From Pseudomonas sp. CFBP 13711 (GTDB taxonomy: Bacteria > Pseudomonadota > Gammaproteobacteria > Pseudomonadales > Pseudomonadaceae), in the NCBI RefSeq assembly GCF_014842265.1, contig NZ_JACYVI010000001.1, positions 918,701 through 982,700 on the forward strand: 64,000 nt of DNA. Reading direction: 5' to 3'. Under the pieces are notes generated by a model that was not told the DNA's origin, searched no databases, and saw only the letters and a program-made list of their open reading frames with translations. Made by a program: the position numbers and the translations under genes. Below are positions 30,176 to 41,296 of the stretch, in pieces. Within the stretch, counting starts at the first letter, position 1, and each line of letters starts with the position of its first letter.

Positions 30176-31087
30176 TTACGGACGGTCATCCACCTTGTCG
30201 ACGGTGACCGGTGGCAGCAAGTCTTCGCTACGCAGGTTCAGCCAGATCAGCACCACGTTGGCGATGTAGATAGACGAGTAAGTACCCGCCAGAACACCAA
30301 TGAACAGCGCCACCGAGAACCCGTGCAGGCTATCGCCGCCGAAGATCCACAGCGCGACGATCGCCAGCAAGGTGGAGATCGAGGTGGCCATGGTCCGCAG
30401 CAGCGTCTGCGTGGTGGAGATGTTGATGTTCTCGATCAGAGAAGCCTTGCGCAGCAGACGGAAGTTCTCGCGAACCCGGTCGAATACCACAATGGTGTCG
30501 TTAAGCGAGTAACCGATGATCGCCAGCACTGCAGCCAGTACAGTCAGATCGAAGGTCACCTGGAAGAACGACAGGATACCCATCGTCACCACCACGTCGT
30601 GAATCAGCGAGACGATGGCACCCACTGCGAACTTCCACTGGAAGCGGAAGGCGAGGTAGATGAGAACGCCGCCCAGCGCCAGCAGCATGCCGAGGCCGCC
30701 CTGGTCGCGAAGCTCTTCACCCACTTGCGGACCGACGAACTCGACGCGCTTGACGGTAACCGGGTTATCGGCACCTGTCTTGCGCAGCGCTTCGGCAACC
30801 TGGCTGCCCAGCTGCGGATCTTCACCCGGCATACGAACGAGCAGATCGGTGGTCGCACCGAAGCTTTGCACGACGGCTTCGGTGTAACCCGACGCAACCA
30901 GCTCTTCGCGCACTTTGTGCAGATCGGCCGGACGCTCGTAGGTCAGCTCGATCAGCGTGCCGCCAGTGAAATCCAGACCGAAGTTCAGCCCTTTATAGAA
31001 CCAGCTGAACAACGCCAGAACGGTAAGAAGCATGGTAATGGCGAACGCAATGTTGCGAACGCCCATGAAGTTGATCGTACGTTTCAT
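30176..31087 (-). CDS. secF: Protein translocase subunit SecF
   Basis: SecF with SecD uses the proton gradient to pull exported proteins through SecYEG. The 303-residue protein has an N-terminal membrane helix, the periplasmic motif LNFGLDFTGGTLIELTY, and five further membrane helices, including GYSLNDTIVVFDRVRENFR. It starts 9 nt after secD. Confidence 0.97.
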   Translation of the reverse strand: MKRTINFMGVRNIAFAITMLLTVLALFSWFYKGLNFGLDFTGGTLIELTYERPADLHKVREELVASGYTEAVVQSFGATTDLLVRMPGEDPQLGSQVAEALRKTGADNPVTVKRVEFVGPQVGEELRDQGGLGMLLALGGVLIYLAFRFQWKFAVGAIVSLIHDVVVTMGILSFFQVTFDLTVLAAVLAIIGYSLNDTIVVFDRVRENFRLLRKASLIENINISTTQTLLRTMATSISTLLAIVALWIFGGDSLHGFSVALFIGVLAGTYSSIYIANVVLIWLNLRSEDLLPPVTVDKVDDRP

Positions 31088-31096
31088 GGCAGCCCC

Positions 31097-32965
31097 TTAA
31101 ATCCACAACTTCTTGAAGTCACGACCGCCAAAGATCAGGTTGACCATTGCGCGGGTCACCATGATGGCTGTGAACATCGAGGTAAAGATCCCGAGGGACA
31201 TGGTGACCGCAAAACCCTTCACCGGGCCCGTGCCCATCGCGAAGAGAATGCCGCCGACCAGCAGCGTCGTCAGGTTGGCGTCGAGGATCGCGGTATACGC
31301 GCGGTCGAAGCCTTCGTTGATCGCACGCTGGACCGTCATGCCGTTGGCGATCTCTTCACGAATCCGCGAGAAGATCAGCACGTTCGCATCGACCGCCATA
31401 CCCATCGTCAAGACGATACCGGCGATGCCTGGCAGGGTCAGCGTTGCACCCAGCAGCGACATCAGTGCCAGCAGCATGACCATGTTGAAGGCCAGCGCCA
31501 CCGTCGCGATCAGACCGAAGAAACGGTAGATGGCGAGGATGAACAGCGAGACGAACAGCATGCCCCACAGGGATGCATCGATACCCTTGGTGATGTTGTC
31601 GGCACCCAGGCTCGGGCCAATGGTGCGCTCTTCAGCGAAGTACATCGGAGCAGCCAGACCACCGGCACGCAGCAACAGCGCCAGCTCGGAAGACTCACCC
31701 GCGCCATTCAGGCCGGTGATACGGAATTGAGCACCCAGCGGCGACTGAATGGTCGCCAGGCTGATGATCTTCTTATCTTCCTTGAAGGTCTGAACCGGCA
31801 CGTCTTTTTCAACGCCGTTGACCACTTGCTTGGTGTAGGTGGTGGTCGGCTTCTGCTCGATGAAGATCACCGCCATGCTGCGACCGACATTCGCGCGGGT
31901 GGCGCGGCTCATCAGATCACCACCATGGCCGTCCAGCTTGATGTTCACCTGAGGACGGCCGTGCTCGTCAAAGCCGGCCTTGGCGTCAGTCACTTGGTCA
32001 CCGGTGATGATCAGACCACGCTCGACCGGCGCCGCAGGACGACCGCCTTCGCGGAACTCGAACATCTCGGTAGTGGCTTTGTTGTCGTCGGGACCTGCGC
32101 CCAGACGGAACTCAAGGTTGGCGGTCTTGCCGAGAATACGCTTGGCTTCGGCGGTGTCTTGAACACCTGGCAGCTCAACCACGATGCGGTTGGCGCCCTG
32201 ACGCTGAACCAGCGGTTCGGCGACGCCCAGCTCGTTGACCCGGTTACGCACGGTGGTCAGGTTTTGCTTGATCGAGTATTCGCGGATTTCAGCGATCTTG
32301 GCTGGGGTCATGGCCAGGCGCAGGATCGGCATCTCGCCGCGATCGCTCGTGGTGATATCGAAATCGGTGTAGTCCTTGCGGATCAGCGCACGGGCCTGTT
32401 CGCGGGTATCAGCATCGCTGAAGCCCAGCTGGACGGCGCCGTTATCTTGCGGAAGGCTGCGATAACGCACTTTTTCCTTGCGCAGCAGGCTCTTCACTTC
32501 GCCTTCGTAGACATTCAGACGCGCACTGAGCGCCTTGTCCATGTCGACTTCAAGCAGGAAGTGCACGCCACCGGACAGGTCGAGACCCAGCTTCATCGGC
32601 GTAGCGCCAATGCTGCGAAGCCATTTCGGCGTAGTCTGAGCCAGGTTGAGCGCAACAACGTAGTCATCGCCCAGCGCCTTGCGTGCGACATCTTTGGCTG
32701 GCAGCTGGTCTTCCTGTTTGGTCAGACGCAACAAACCGCCCTTGCCATTCTCGGCCAGAGACGCGCCCTTGACCGCGATGCCAGCATCGGTAAGCGCCTT
32801 GCTTACGCGATCCAGATCAGCCTGGTTGACCTGCAGCGCAGTGCTTGCGCCACTGACTTGGATAGCCGGGTCATCAGGGTAGAGATTGGGTGCGGAATAA
32901 ATAAAACCGATCACCAGCACTGCCAGGATCAGGATGTATTTCCACAGAGGGTATTTGTTCAACAT
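31097..32965 (-). CDS. secD: Protein translocase subunit SecD
   Basis: SecD is the large partner of SecF. The 622-residue protein has an N-terminal membrane helix (WKYILILAVLVIGFIYSAPN), the P1 region with LGLDLSGGVHFLLEVD, a long periplasmic part, and a C-terminal bundle of membrane helices with GMAVDANVLIFSRIREEI. ATG 32965 is the family start (MLNKYPLWKYI); a GTG directly before it is not needed. It belongs to the yajC-secD-secF operon. Confidence 0.97.
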   Translation of the reverse strand: MLNKYPLWKYILILAVLVIGFIYSAPNLYPDDPAIQVSGASTALQVNQADLDRVSKALTDAGIAVKGASLAENGKGGLLRLTKQEDQLPAKDVARKALGDDYVVALNLAQTTPKWLRSIGATPMKLGLDLSGGVHFLLEVDMDKALSARLNVYEGEVKSLLRKEKVRYRSLPQDNGAVQLGFSDADTREQARALIRKDYTDFDITTSDRGEMPILRLAMTPAKIAEIREYSIKQNLTTVRNRVNELGVAEPLVQRQGANRIVVELPGVQDTAEAKRILGKTANLEFRLGAGPDDNKATTEMFEFREGGRPAAPVERGLIITGDQVTDAKAGFDEHGRPQVNIKLDGHGGDLMSRATRANVGRSMAVIFIEQKPTTTYTKQVVNGVEKDVPVQTFKEDKKIISLATIQSPLGAQFRITGLNGAGESSELALLLRAGGLAAPMYFAEERTIGPSLGADNITKGIDASLWGMLFVSLFILAIYRFFGLIATVALAFNMVMLLALMSLLGATLTLPGIAGIVLTMGMAVDANVLIFSRIREEIANGMTVQRAINEGFDRAYTAILDANLTTLLVGGILFAMGTGPVKGFAVTMSLGIFTSMFTAIMVTRAMVNLIFGGRDFKKLWI

Positions 32966-33027
32966 CACGCCGCCTGCTTATAACGCGGGGCGCCTTGCGC
33001 GCCCCGTCGATTGGTAAAAGACTGGAA

Positions 33028-33366
33028 TCAGATGGCTTTCAGAGTGCCCTTGGGCAGGGTGGCAGCGATTGCGCCCTTCTGGATCTTCAGCTCTACGGTG
33101 TCGGACACTTCGATAACAACGAAGTCATCAGTCACTTTATTGATCTTGCCCGCGATACCGCCGGTAGTGACGACTTCATCACCCTTCTGCAAGTTACCCA
33201 GCAAGTTCTTTTGCTCTTTGGCGCGCTTGGCCTGTGGACGCCAGATCATCAGATAGAAGATGACCAGGAAGCCGACCAGGAAAATCCACTCGAAGCCGCC
33301 GCCCATAGGGCCTGCAGCAGCAGGGGCAGCCGCATCCGCGAAAGCGGAAGAGATGAAAAAGCTCAT
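33028..33366 (-). CDS. yajC: Sec translocon accessory protein YajC
   Basis: YajC is a small membrane protein bound to SecDF. The 112-residue product starts MSFFISSAFADAAAP and has one membrane helix (GFEWIFLVGFLVIFYLMIW). The cytoplasmic part has LLGNLQKGDEVVTTGGIAGKI. It sits between tgt and secD. Confidence 0.96.
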   Translation of the reverse strand: MSFFISSAFADAAAPAAAGPMGGGFEWIFLVGFLVIFYLMIWRPQAKRAKEQKNLLGNLQKGDEVVTTGGIAGKINKVTDDFVVIEVSDTVELKIQKGAIAATLPKGTLKAI

Positions 33367-33419
33367 TTAACACTCCAGTTGCATATTTTAATAATAGGAA
33401 GCGAAAGACCGGATGTCGC

Positions 33420-35629
<2,210 letters not shown>

Positions 35630-35695
35630 GATGGGGTTCGTCTAGCAGGGCCGGGAAGTTTAGCCGAATAAGTGAAAATTGACCATGAAACATGA

Positions 35696-35724
35696 TTGAC
35701 CAACGGTAGGCTCATCTCTATACT
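35696..35724 (+). promoter_or_regulatory. Promoter of tRNA-Leu(CAA)
   Basis: TTGACC (35696-35701) and TATACT (35719-35724) are 17 nt apart and lie 13 nt before the mature tRNA 5' end. The bases after the -10 box (TCGCCGCC) are GC-rich, as in stable-RNA promoters. Confidence 0.85.
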
Positions 35725-35737
35725 TCGCCGCCATTGA

Positions 35738-35822
35738 GCCCTGATGGCGGAATTGGTAGACGCGGCGGATTCAAAATCCGTTTTCGAAAGAAGTGGGAGT
35801 TCGATTCTCCCTCGGGGCACCA
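35738..35822 (+). tRNA. tRNA-Leu, anticodon CAA
   Basis: The 85-nt gene has a 7-bp acceptor stem (GCCCTGA with TCGGGGC, one G-U), an encoded CCA, and D-loop sequence AATTGGTAGACGC. The anticodon stem GCGGA/TCCGT encloses the loop TTCAAAA with CAA at positions 34-36. A long variable arm of class II type and the T-arm GGGAG-TTCGATT-CTCCC follow. It reads UUG. Its 3' end is the left boundary of the direct repeat that frames the accessory island. Confidence 0.96.
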
Positions 35823-36040
35823 AACAGCAACACCTTCAAGTGGTTACGTGACTTGAAGCACAAAAAAACCGGCCATATTTGAGCCGGTTTTTCTGTGGGC
35901 GGGATTTGGTGAGGGCCGAGAGTCGCGGGCCAATCAACTATGCCGTTTACTCATCACGGGCGCCGCAGAAAGCGGTATGCGTTCGCTGCAAATCTGATGG
36001 CGCTCAAACCGGCCCCTTCCCGGCTGAAGCCGGTCCCACT
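35799..36040 (+). repeat. Left copy of the 242-bp direct repeat (attL-like)
   Basis: The segment runs from the tRNA T-arm through the tRNA terminator and into a REP element. It recurs at 42809-43050 with a constant offset of 7010 and no indel. Mismatches are at 35805, 35876, 35893, 36030 and 36037. Two blocks are exact: 35806-35875 and 35894-36029. Similarity stops abruptly at 36041. The tRNA 3' end in this copy completes the functional gene. Confidence 0.92.
35834..35893 (+). terminator. tRNA-Leu downstream stem and terminator
   Basis: A perfect 8-bp stem (CTTCAAGT/ACTTGAAG, 35834-35858) precedes a terminator-like stem (ACCGGC/GCCGGT) with flanking A7 and T5. Both are repeated in the right copy at 42844-42904. 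Confidence 0.75.
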
Positions 36041-36082
36041 GACACAACGCGTGCGCTTAGTAGGACTGGCTTTAGCCGGGAA
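36011..36082. repeat. REP doublet (REPIN-like) A
   Basis: Two inverted REP palindromes (CTTCCCGGCTGAAGCCGGTC and TAGGACTGGCTTTAGCCGGG) face each other around a short spacer. A near-identical doublet lies at 36401-36476 and a diverged one at 43021-43085. Confidence 0.8.
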
Positions 36083-36123
36083 CGCGTCGGGTGGCGCGCC
36101 GCAAAGCTGAACGCGCTCATATC

Positions 36124-36154
36124 GGCCTCTTCCGGGCTGAAGCCAGTCGTACTG
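36124..36154. repeat. Single REP element
   Basis: A lone palindrome (CCTCTTCCGGGCTGAAGCCA then GTCGTACTG) of the same family as the neighbouring doublets, without its inverted partner. Confidence 0.65.
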
Positions 36155-36400
36155 AAATGGCACGAAATGACCCTGCCCCCTCAAGCGGGTTGACCCGGCG
36201 GATAGCCCCCGTTAGCCTGCTCGCAACACACTCGCCACACGTCCTGCCTAACGGGTAGGGGCCTGCCCAACTGCAGGCGTGCAAAAGGCGAGTTTTTTCG
36301 CCTGGATTTTGAGCATGGTGAAAAAAAGCCCCCTACTAAAGGCTGATAGCAGCCTTGTTTTACCCCCATCAGCGTGATTGTTTCTTGCGCGTTGGCAAAC

Positions 36401-36476
36401 CGGCCTCTTCCCGGCTAAAGCCGGTCCCCACTGACACAACGCGTGCGCTTGGTAGGACTGGCTTTAGCCGGGAACG
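36401..36476. repeat. REP doublet (REPIN-like) B
   Basis: This doublet has the same spacer (ACTGACACAACGCGTGCGCT) as doublet A 390 bp upstream, which suggests recent duplication or copying. It lies just before the S49 remnant. Confidence 0.8.
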
Positions 36477-36574
36477 CGCCCAGGTTCCACACCTCAAAAC
36501 TGAGGGAATTTATAGCGCCTCTTTCCTGCGCCTCACGTAAATGCTCCCGCACTTAGCCGTCTTCTCTGTAGGCA

Positions 36575-37547
36575 ATGTCAGACAAGCAGCTCAGAAGCCT
36601 ATCAATTAGCATCGCTCCCGTGACCGGCCCAATTTTTCGCTACGCCAACATGTTGACCGAGATCAGTCGCGCCACCAGCACACAGATCCTCGCCACCTAT
36701 ATCCGGCAGGCCCTTGATAGCCCCGCGGTGAAAGCCATTGAGCTGAACATGGACAGCCCTGGGGGCGTGGCCAGTGGGATCAACGAGCTGGCGGATATGA
36801 TTTATGCCGGCAGGAGTCAGAAACGCATCGTCGCCTATGTAGGCGGGACGGGCGCCAGTGCAGGTTATTGGATCGCCTCGGCCGCGCATGAGGTTGTCGT
36901 TGATGACACTGCCATGGTCGGCAGCATTGGCGTGGTGGTCGAGGTCTCGGTGGATGCCGACACTGGGAAGGGGGGCAAAACGGTACGAAATCGTGAGTCG
37001 CAATGCGCCAAATAAGCGGCCGGATCTGGCGACTGAACAGGGTCGGGCAAAGCTGGGCGAAACGGTTGACGAGAGGGCCGCTGTGTTTGAAAACAAAGTC
37101 GCCCGCAATCTGGGCGTAGCACCTAGTCGGGTGCCCGCAATGGGCGGCCATGGTGGTTTAGTGGTCGGTTCGGCGGCAATGAAATCCGGCCTTGTTCGCC
37201 GCCTGGGCTCGCTGGAAGGGCTGATCGCAAACCTGTCGAAGGGCGGCGGTTCAGTAGCCGCGCCGGTCAGGCAAAAAGTAGCGTCCCTGAACGGAGCCGC
37301 GGAAAAAGCCCGCATCGCTGGGATCATGGCGCTGGCCGCACCGGGCACGGGGTATGACGCGCATATCAATGCAGCAATAGCCGAAGGGCTTTCGGTTGAT
37401 GCAACCGCGCTTCGGCTATTCCCGATTACATATGCGCATTCCGCTTCTGTAAGTGGGGCAGCGGCCGCTACGTTGAAGCAGCCCGCCGCGCGTCATGAGG
37501 AGTTTTTCACCGGCGCCATCTGGAAAAACAGACGGCCTAAACGATAG
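36575..37547 (+). pseudogene. Phage-type S49 (SppA-like) protease gene, frameshifted
   Basis: The first frame (36575-37015) encodes an S49 peptidase core with IELNMDSPGGVASGINEL and the nucleophile region VGGTGASAGYWIAS. Near 36975-36986 (GGGGGGCAAAACGG) the reading shifts: the natural continuation KRYEIVSRNAPNKR is in the next frame and runs to 37547. One surplus base in the A4 run explains this. The 3' part (ATEQGRAKLGETVDERAAVF, SLEGLIAN) matches the C-terminal region of phage head-maturation proteases. No other head gene is nearby, so this is a prophage remnant. A sequencing error cannot be excluded. Confidence 0.82.
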
Positions 37548-37610
37548 CCCGCCATTGCCACCATTCAACCGAGCCGGTTGCTTTATCACCGAATACCTGG
37601 ACAACACCAC

Positions 37611-37808
37611 ATGACAAATGAAGAGACGCGCCGGCGCCTTGGCCAGCAGATCGAGGCAGAGGCCGCAATCGCGGTACGGCGATGGAAGCCGATCGCCGTG
37701 GTGGTGGCCAAGCAATGGAGCACGTACGCAGAGCTGATGGGGATCAGATGGAGGCGGAGCGCACTAGCGGGCCCCCCAAGCGCGTGCGGGCGAGCTCGAG
37801 CGCCATGA
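37611..37808 (+). CDS. Short hypothetical ORF behind the S49 remnant
   Basis: The 65-residue frame starts MTNEETRRRLGQQIEAEAA and looks protein-like for about 45 residues. It then turns into an Arg/Pro-rich tail that may be out-of-frame reading. It could be the broken start of the next phage gene. I do not recognise it. Confidence 0.3.
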   Translation: MTNEETRRRLGQQIEAEAAIAVRRWKPIAVVVAKQWSTYAELMGIRWRRSALAGPPSACGRARAP

Positions 37809-37829
37809 GGCCATTCACATAAACGGACT

Positions 37830-38105
37830 TCAGCAATCGGGAGTCTGCGGGACAATTTCGAGCTGCACCATCAGTTTATGGCCGAGCTCTTTATCCAGTT
37901 CCCAATACAAATGCTGTACGTCTTTGACCCTGAACTCTTCATCGACAGTTGGGAGGTCGTCCCATGCAAGTGCCAGCCCCCTGTGCTCGAACCGGTCGCC
38001 TGTTGATAGCGCCGGGAAGGGAGAGAGAGCCTCGACGCTCCATACAGGGTCGTTGAGGAACGAGTCTTGGTATAGCTCGAAGTGGTAATGCAGAGTCTTG
38101 ATCAT
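37830..38105 (-). CDS. Hypothetical protein, 91 aa
   Basis: The protein starts MIKTLHYHFELYQDSF and is acidic and rich in aromatic residues (DPVWSVEAL, LALAWDDLP, VQHLYWELDKELGH). It has no membrane segment. It is convergent with the phage remnant and lies 156 bp after the HEPN-protein gene on the same strand. Its higher GC content than the defence genes suggests a separate origin. Function is unknown. Confidence 0.6.
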   Translation of the reverse strand: MIKTLHYHFELYQDSFLNDPVWSVEALSPFPALSTGDRFEHRGLALAWDDLPTVDEEFRVKDVQHLYWELDKELGHKLMVQLEIVPQTPDC

Positions 38106-38261
38106 GTGGTATGTCTCATCGGGGTTTAGCGTGGAAAGCTGTCATGGTGGGGGCATTATCGAGCCAAAACCGGCTCAAAATGCAAACAGAACCTGCGCTA
38201 GGTGCTAAGTGTTTGATCTGCAACGCTCGCGTGGTGGAGGCTAGGTGATTTGAACCCTTAT

Positions 38262-39587
38262 TTACTCCAATTTTTTTGAGGCCTCTAGCGCTAAAGACGT
38301 CGTAACACTATCGTCACTTAGGCGCGCCACGCACAATTCAACAAGTTTACCGAACAGGGCTAAGCAGTTGTGGAGATCAAAAACAAACCTCTCGAAGTTG
38401 TTCGAAGAAATCACTGCATTATCTGCATGCGCTAGAGTGTGCCGGAGATCTTTCCAACTTTTGACATGTACTTTATCAACTTCACCCGACGTGCCCATGT
38501 CCGAGAGAATGGCTGATACCGTCTTTGTTTTTAGCCCGCCCAAAAAGCCTAGGATCGCATCTGCTCCGATCTTTGGAATATTCGCCCCCGAAGCCTTGAT
38601 GAAAGCCCGGGTGTCAGAAATCTCCATCAGCGTTTTCTGGTCTAGGTCGATATTTGTTGAGAAGTAATTTTTTATCATTCCTTCTATATTTACGCATAGC
38701 ACTAACGCCGCGGCTTCAGTATTTGCCTTGGATATATCTCTCAGGCGGTGCCAGTAGTTCGCTAAATGATGAAGACCTTTTGGCCTTGCTTTCATATACA
38801 TTTGCAAAAAAGCATTCAGGCCAGTTTCTTTTCTTGGGAATAAATCGACTATAGATTCTGCTAGTGTGTATGTATCTTCAGCCGCCGCCCCCATGATGTA
38901 AGTCTCGTAAGCTGTTCCATTCCTTGTAATTATGAATGAAGCTTCTAGAAGCTGGCCGATGGCAATGCTGATTCCTTCTAGGAAATAAAACAGCGAATCC
39001 AGCGCCACTGCGCCTTTACTATCTACAATGTTGATCTCGAGCTTAGTAATTTTTTGAACGATTTCAACGGTTCTCGTCCCTTGCGAGAAGGACAGTTTTG
39101 CGAGCTCGTTCGACCCATTGCCATTATCGATAAACTCATTAAAGGGCATCTGGTACCGGCCGTTAACGGTAATAAATGCGCTGCCGCCTTCCGCCGTATG
39201 ACTGAGCTCTGAAAGCGATCGGGCGTTATTGAGGTTAACCTCTAAAACTGAGCCAGTGGGATATGTATCGATGCCTCTTTCAACTAATACGCGAGGGTTT
39301 TTCCAGATTTTACCAGAAGTGTCCTCCGCCTCAAGCGTGAAATATCTTTCATCTGGGACTATGCCTACGTGATCACTCCAGAAGAAGGCCATCATTCCGC
39401 TCGAGTCCGATGTTGTCGAGGCTGAATAAACCTTTACTTTCAAGGCCTTGCTAGCGTCAAAGAATAGGCAACCTGGGCCATTGAAAACTAGGGGTGCGGT
39501 TGGCGTGTTCTGGGTAAGCGTGATGTTGAAACACTCGATGGTAGCTGCACGCTCTGCTATGGAATCGATCGTCTTCTGGTCAAACAT
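38262..39587 (-). CDS. HEPN-motif protein, candidate antiviral ribonuclease (ApeA-like layout)
   Basis: The 441-residue protein has a beta-rich N-terminal half (about residues 15-185) and a helical C-terminal half. Near the end WKDLRHTLAHAD fits the HEPN nuclease motif RxxxxH (R382, H387) in the LRNxxAH-type context. A beta sensor-like domain followed by a HEPN domain recalls ApeA-type anti-phage proteins, but I cannot confirm membership. ATG 39587 (MFDQKTIDSIAERA) has AAGGA 6 nt upstream. It is AT-rich compared with the core and is the third gene of the same-strand defence cluster, 230 bp after the SIR2 gene. An RNase role is inference. Confidence 0.65.
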   Translation of the reverse strand: MFDQKTIDSIAERAATIECFNITLTQNTPTAPLVFNGPGCLFFDASKALKVKVYSASTTSDSSGMMAFFWSDHVGIVPDERYFTLEAEDTSGKIWKNPRVLVERGIDTYPTGSVLEVNLNNARSLSELSHTAEGGSAFITVNGRYQMPFNEFIDNGNGSNELAKLSFSQGTRTVEIVQKITKLEINIVDSKGAVALDSLFYFLEGISIAIGQLLEASFIITRNGTAYETYIMGAAAEDTYTLAESIVDLFPRKETGLNAFLQMYMKARPKGLHHLANYWHRLRDISKANTEAAALVLCVNIEGMIKNYFSTNIDLDQKTLMEISDTRAFIKASGANIPKIGADAILGFLGGLKTKTVSAILSDMGTSGEVDKVHVKSWKDLRHTLAHADNAVISSNNFERFVFDLHNCLALFGKLVELCVARLSDDSVTTSLALEASKKLE

Positions 39588-39817
39588 AATCAGTCCTTCG
39601 ATAGTCCGATGTTGGCGCCAATTTAAACTCAACTTTCAAGCCGGATGTTTCGTTGGTATCCGGCATCCACCCTCTACGCCCTGGCAATCTTGGTCTAGCC
39701 ACACTGACCCGTTTGCTTTACCACCCACGTAGGGTGGTCATCGGTAAAAATCATCATGGAAGCATAGGTTGGCGCGGGATCTACGCAGAGTACAAAATTT
39801 AGCTGGCATCTGCCGCG

Positions 39818-41296
39818 TCACTTCAGTTGCTGCGTAGTTTTAGAAACGAGGAACTCAATCAGGTGCATCAACATCTCTTCTGGAGAGTTAGGAATTTCCG
39901 CCTTCAGCTGCTCTGCGAGTTCCGCAACAGCTTCGGCATCTTCAATTCGCCCGTCTAGCACGAGTGCTTGGAATTTCTCCTTTAATAGATCATGGAAGCG
40001 ATTTTCTTCAATGACTCTAAACTCCTCAGTAAGTGTGTGGCTTCGTTCAGCTCCCATTCGCCGCTGAACCTGGCGCAGCCTCCTTTCCAGATTACTAAGT
40101 TCCGACCTTTTTATTCCTGCAATATCGTCTAAGTACTCAGTCGCTCCGCTATCGACTAGTTCTACTTGCCTAGCCAAGTGCAGGAGGGACGCTGGAACAG
40201 CAGCGACGCCGGGACCTACAATTTCAAGCTTTCTATGATCCGAGAAAGACAGCCAACTGGCTATCGAATCATTGACATGATGGTCGCCGAACCCATACCC
40301 GATACATATCAAGCGGTCTAGAAAATTCAGATTAGACTTGAAGTGCTTCAGCATACTTTTAGGCAGAACCTGAGTTCCGTGCTCGTGAAATTTCTGAGCG
40401 CCCGATAAAAGCGTCCTGCGCAGAAAATTCATCTGACCGTCAAAATCCGCATATGCAATTTCATTGCTGGCTCTGACAATCCCGCCAGGGGCACCGGGAT
40501 GAGCGTAAATCAGTTCCTCATTTGCAATGCGGAGAACGTCTATCACATCAGCCGGGGCTTGGGATTCGGGAATCATCTTGACCATATCCCCAGCGTCGTT
40601 GTAAACGAACATATCAAGCGCGCCGTGGATCTTGAGTAGATAGATACCTTTCTCAGCAGGGTTAGGGAAATGCATGGCACCTTTGTCTAGGACTTCACGA
40701 CTTATCGTTTCTCCCTCAACTATTCCACAAATGGTCCCGTCTATCGTCCTTCTGGGAAACTTCATTGTTTTGCTACGATCAAACCCGGAATAAACAGGAA
40801 TATTGAAATGGGCCGCAACTGTCTCGACGATGGAATCATGGTTTAGAGAGAAAACCCAAAGGGGACGATTCTGCTTGGTCAGCCACTCTAGGCCTTGATA
40901 CAAATCTAAGCATTTCAGTATTTGTTCTTTGTTACGGAAATGATCGCCATACAACTTGTACGAAATCATCTGCACCAACCAGGAGTAAAGTCCGTAATAG
41001 TGCTGCGAGAAGCCATTCCTGCTTCTCTTGGATTGAACTTCGAGAAACCCTAACACACTCTCATAGTGAAGCTCTGGCGTAGCCCAAGCTGCTAGAAAGT
41101 CCTCAACAACTTCACTCGGATAACCCTCACCCTGGATCGCCCACCCCCGATTAAAATCCCTAAATTTCTCGGGTGTGAGCCAGGATTTAAGATAGGTGGT
41201 TAACTCCCACACTAGAGGCATCCCCGCATCATAAGAGGCGCCAGCGCCGATAAACAGACCTGTTAGTTCTTGGGGCATGGGCATTCCAAAGGGCAT
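39818..41296 (-). CDS. SIR2-domain protein, candidate NAD-degrading defence effector
   Basis: The 492-residue protein starts with a SIR2-like Rossmann fold: GLFIGAGASYDAGMP (residues 13-27, NAD-binding GAGAS), FSLNHD (N152, D154), LLKIHGALD (catalytic-type H224) and CIGYGFGDHHVND (331-343). The C-terminal 100 residues are helical, with a probable coiled coil. Stand-alone SIR2 proteins in defence islands deplete NAD+ to abort phage growth, and the key residues are intact. The start is ambiguous: 41296 and 41284 lack a ribosome-binding site, while 41278 (MPQELTG) has TTTGGA 6 nt upstream. The gene overlaps the upstream small gene by up to 34 nt, so translation is coupled. Confidence 0.82.
   Translation of the reverse strand: MPFGMPMPQELTGLFIGAGASYDAGMPLVWELTTYLKSWLTPEKFRDFNRGWAIQGEGYPSEVVEDFLAAWATPELHYESVLGFLEVQSKRSRNGFSQHYYGLYSWLVQMISYKLYGDHFRNKEQILKCLDLYQGLEWLTKQNRPLWVFSLNHDSIVETVAAHFNIPVYSGFDRSKTMKFPRRTIDGTICGIVEGETISREVLDKGAMHFPNPAEKGIYLLKIHGALDMFVYNDAGDMVKMIPESQAPADVIDVLRIANEELIYAHPGAPGGIVRASNEIAYADFDGQMNFLRRTLLSGAQKFHEHGTQVLPKSMLKHFKSNLNFLDRLICIGYGFGDHHVNDSIASWLSFSDHRKLEIVGPGVAAVPASLLHLARQVELVDSGATEYLDDIAGIKRSELSNLERRLRQVQRRMGAERSHTLTEEFRVIEENRFHDLLKEKFQALVLDGRIEDAEAVAELAEQLKAEIPNSPEEMLMHLIEFLVSKTTQQLK

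Noticed and set aside
30152..32983. 943-codon open frame on the plus strand
   Set aside because: It lies wholly opposite secF and secD, is very rich in His, Gln and Arg, and has no recognisable domain.
36960..36990. Programmed frameshift in the S49 gene
   Set aside because: Joining the frames needs a +1 shift at a tract that is not a typical slippery site, and the gene lacks its phage context. Mutation or sequencing error is simpler.
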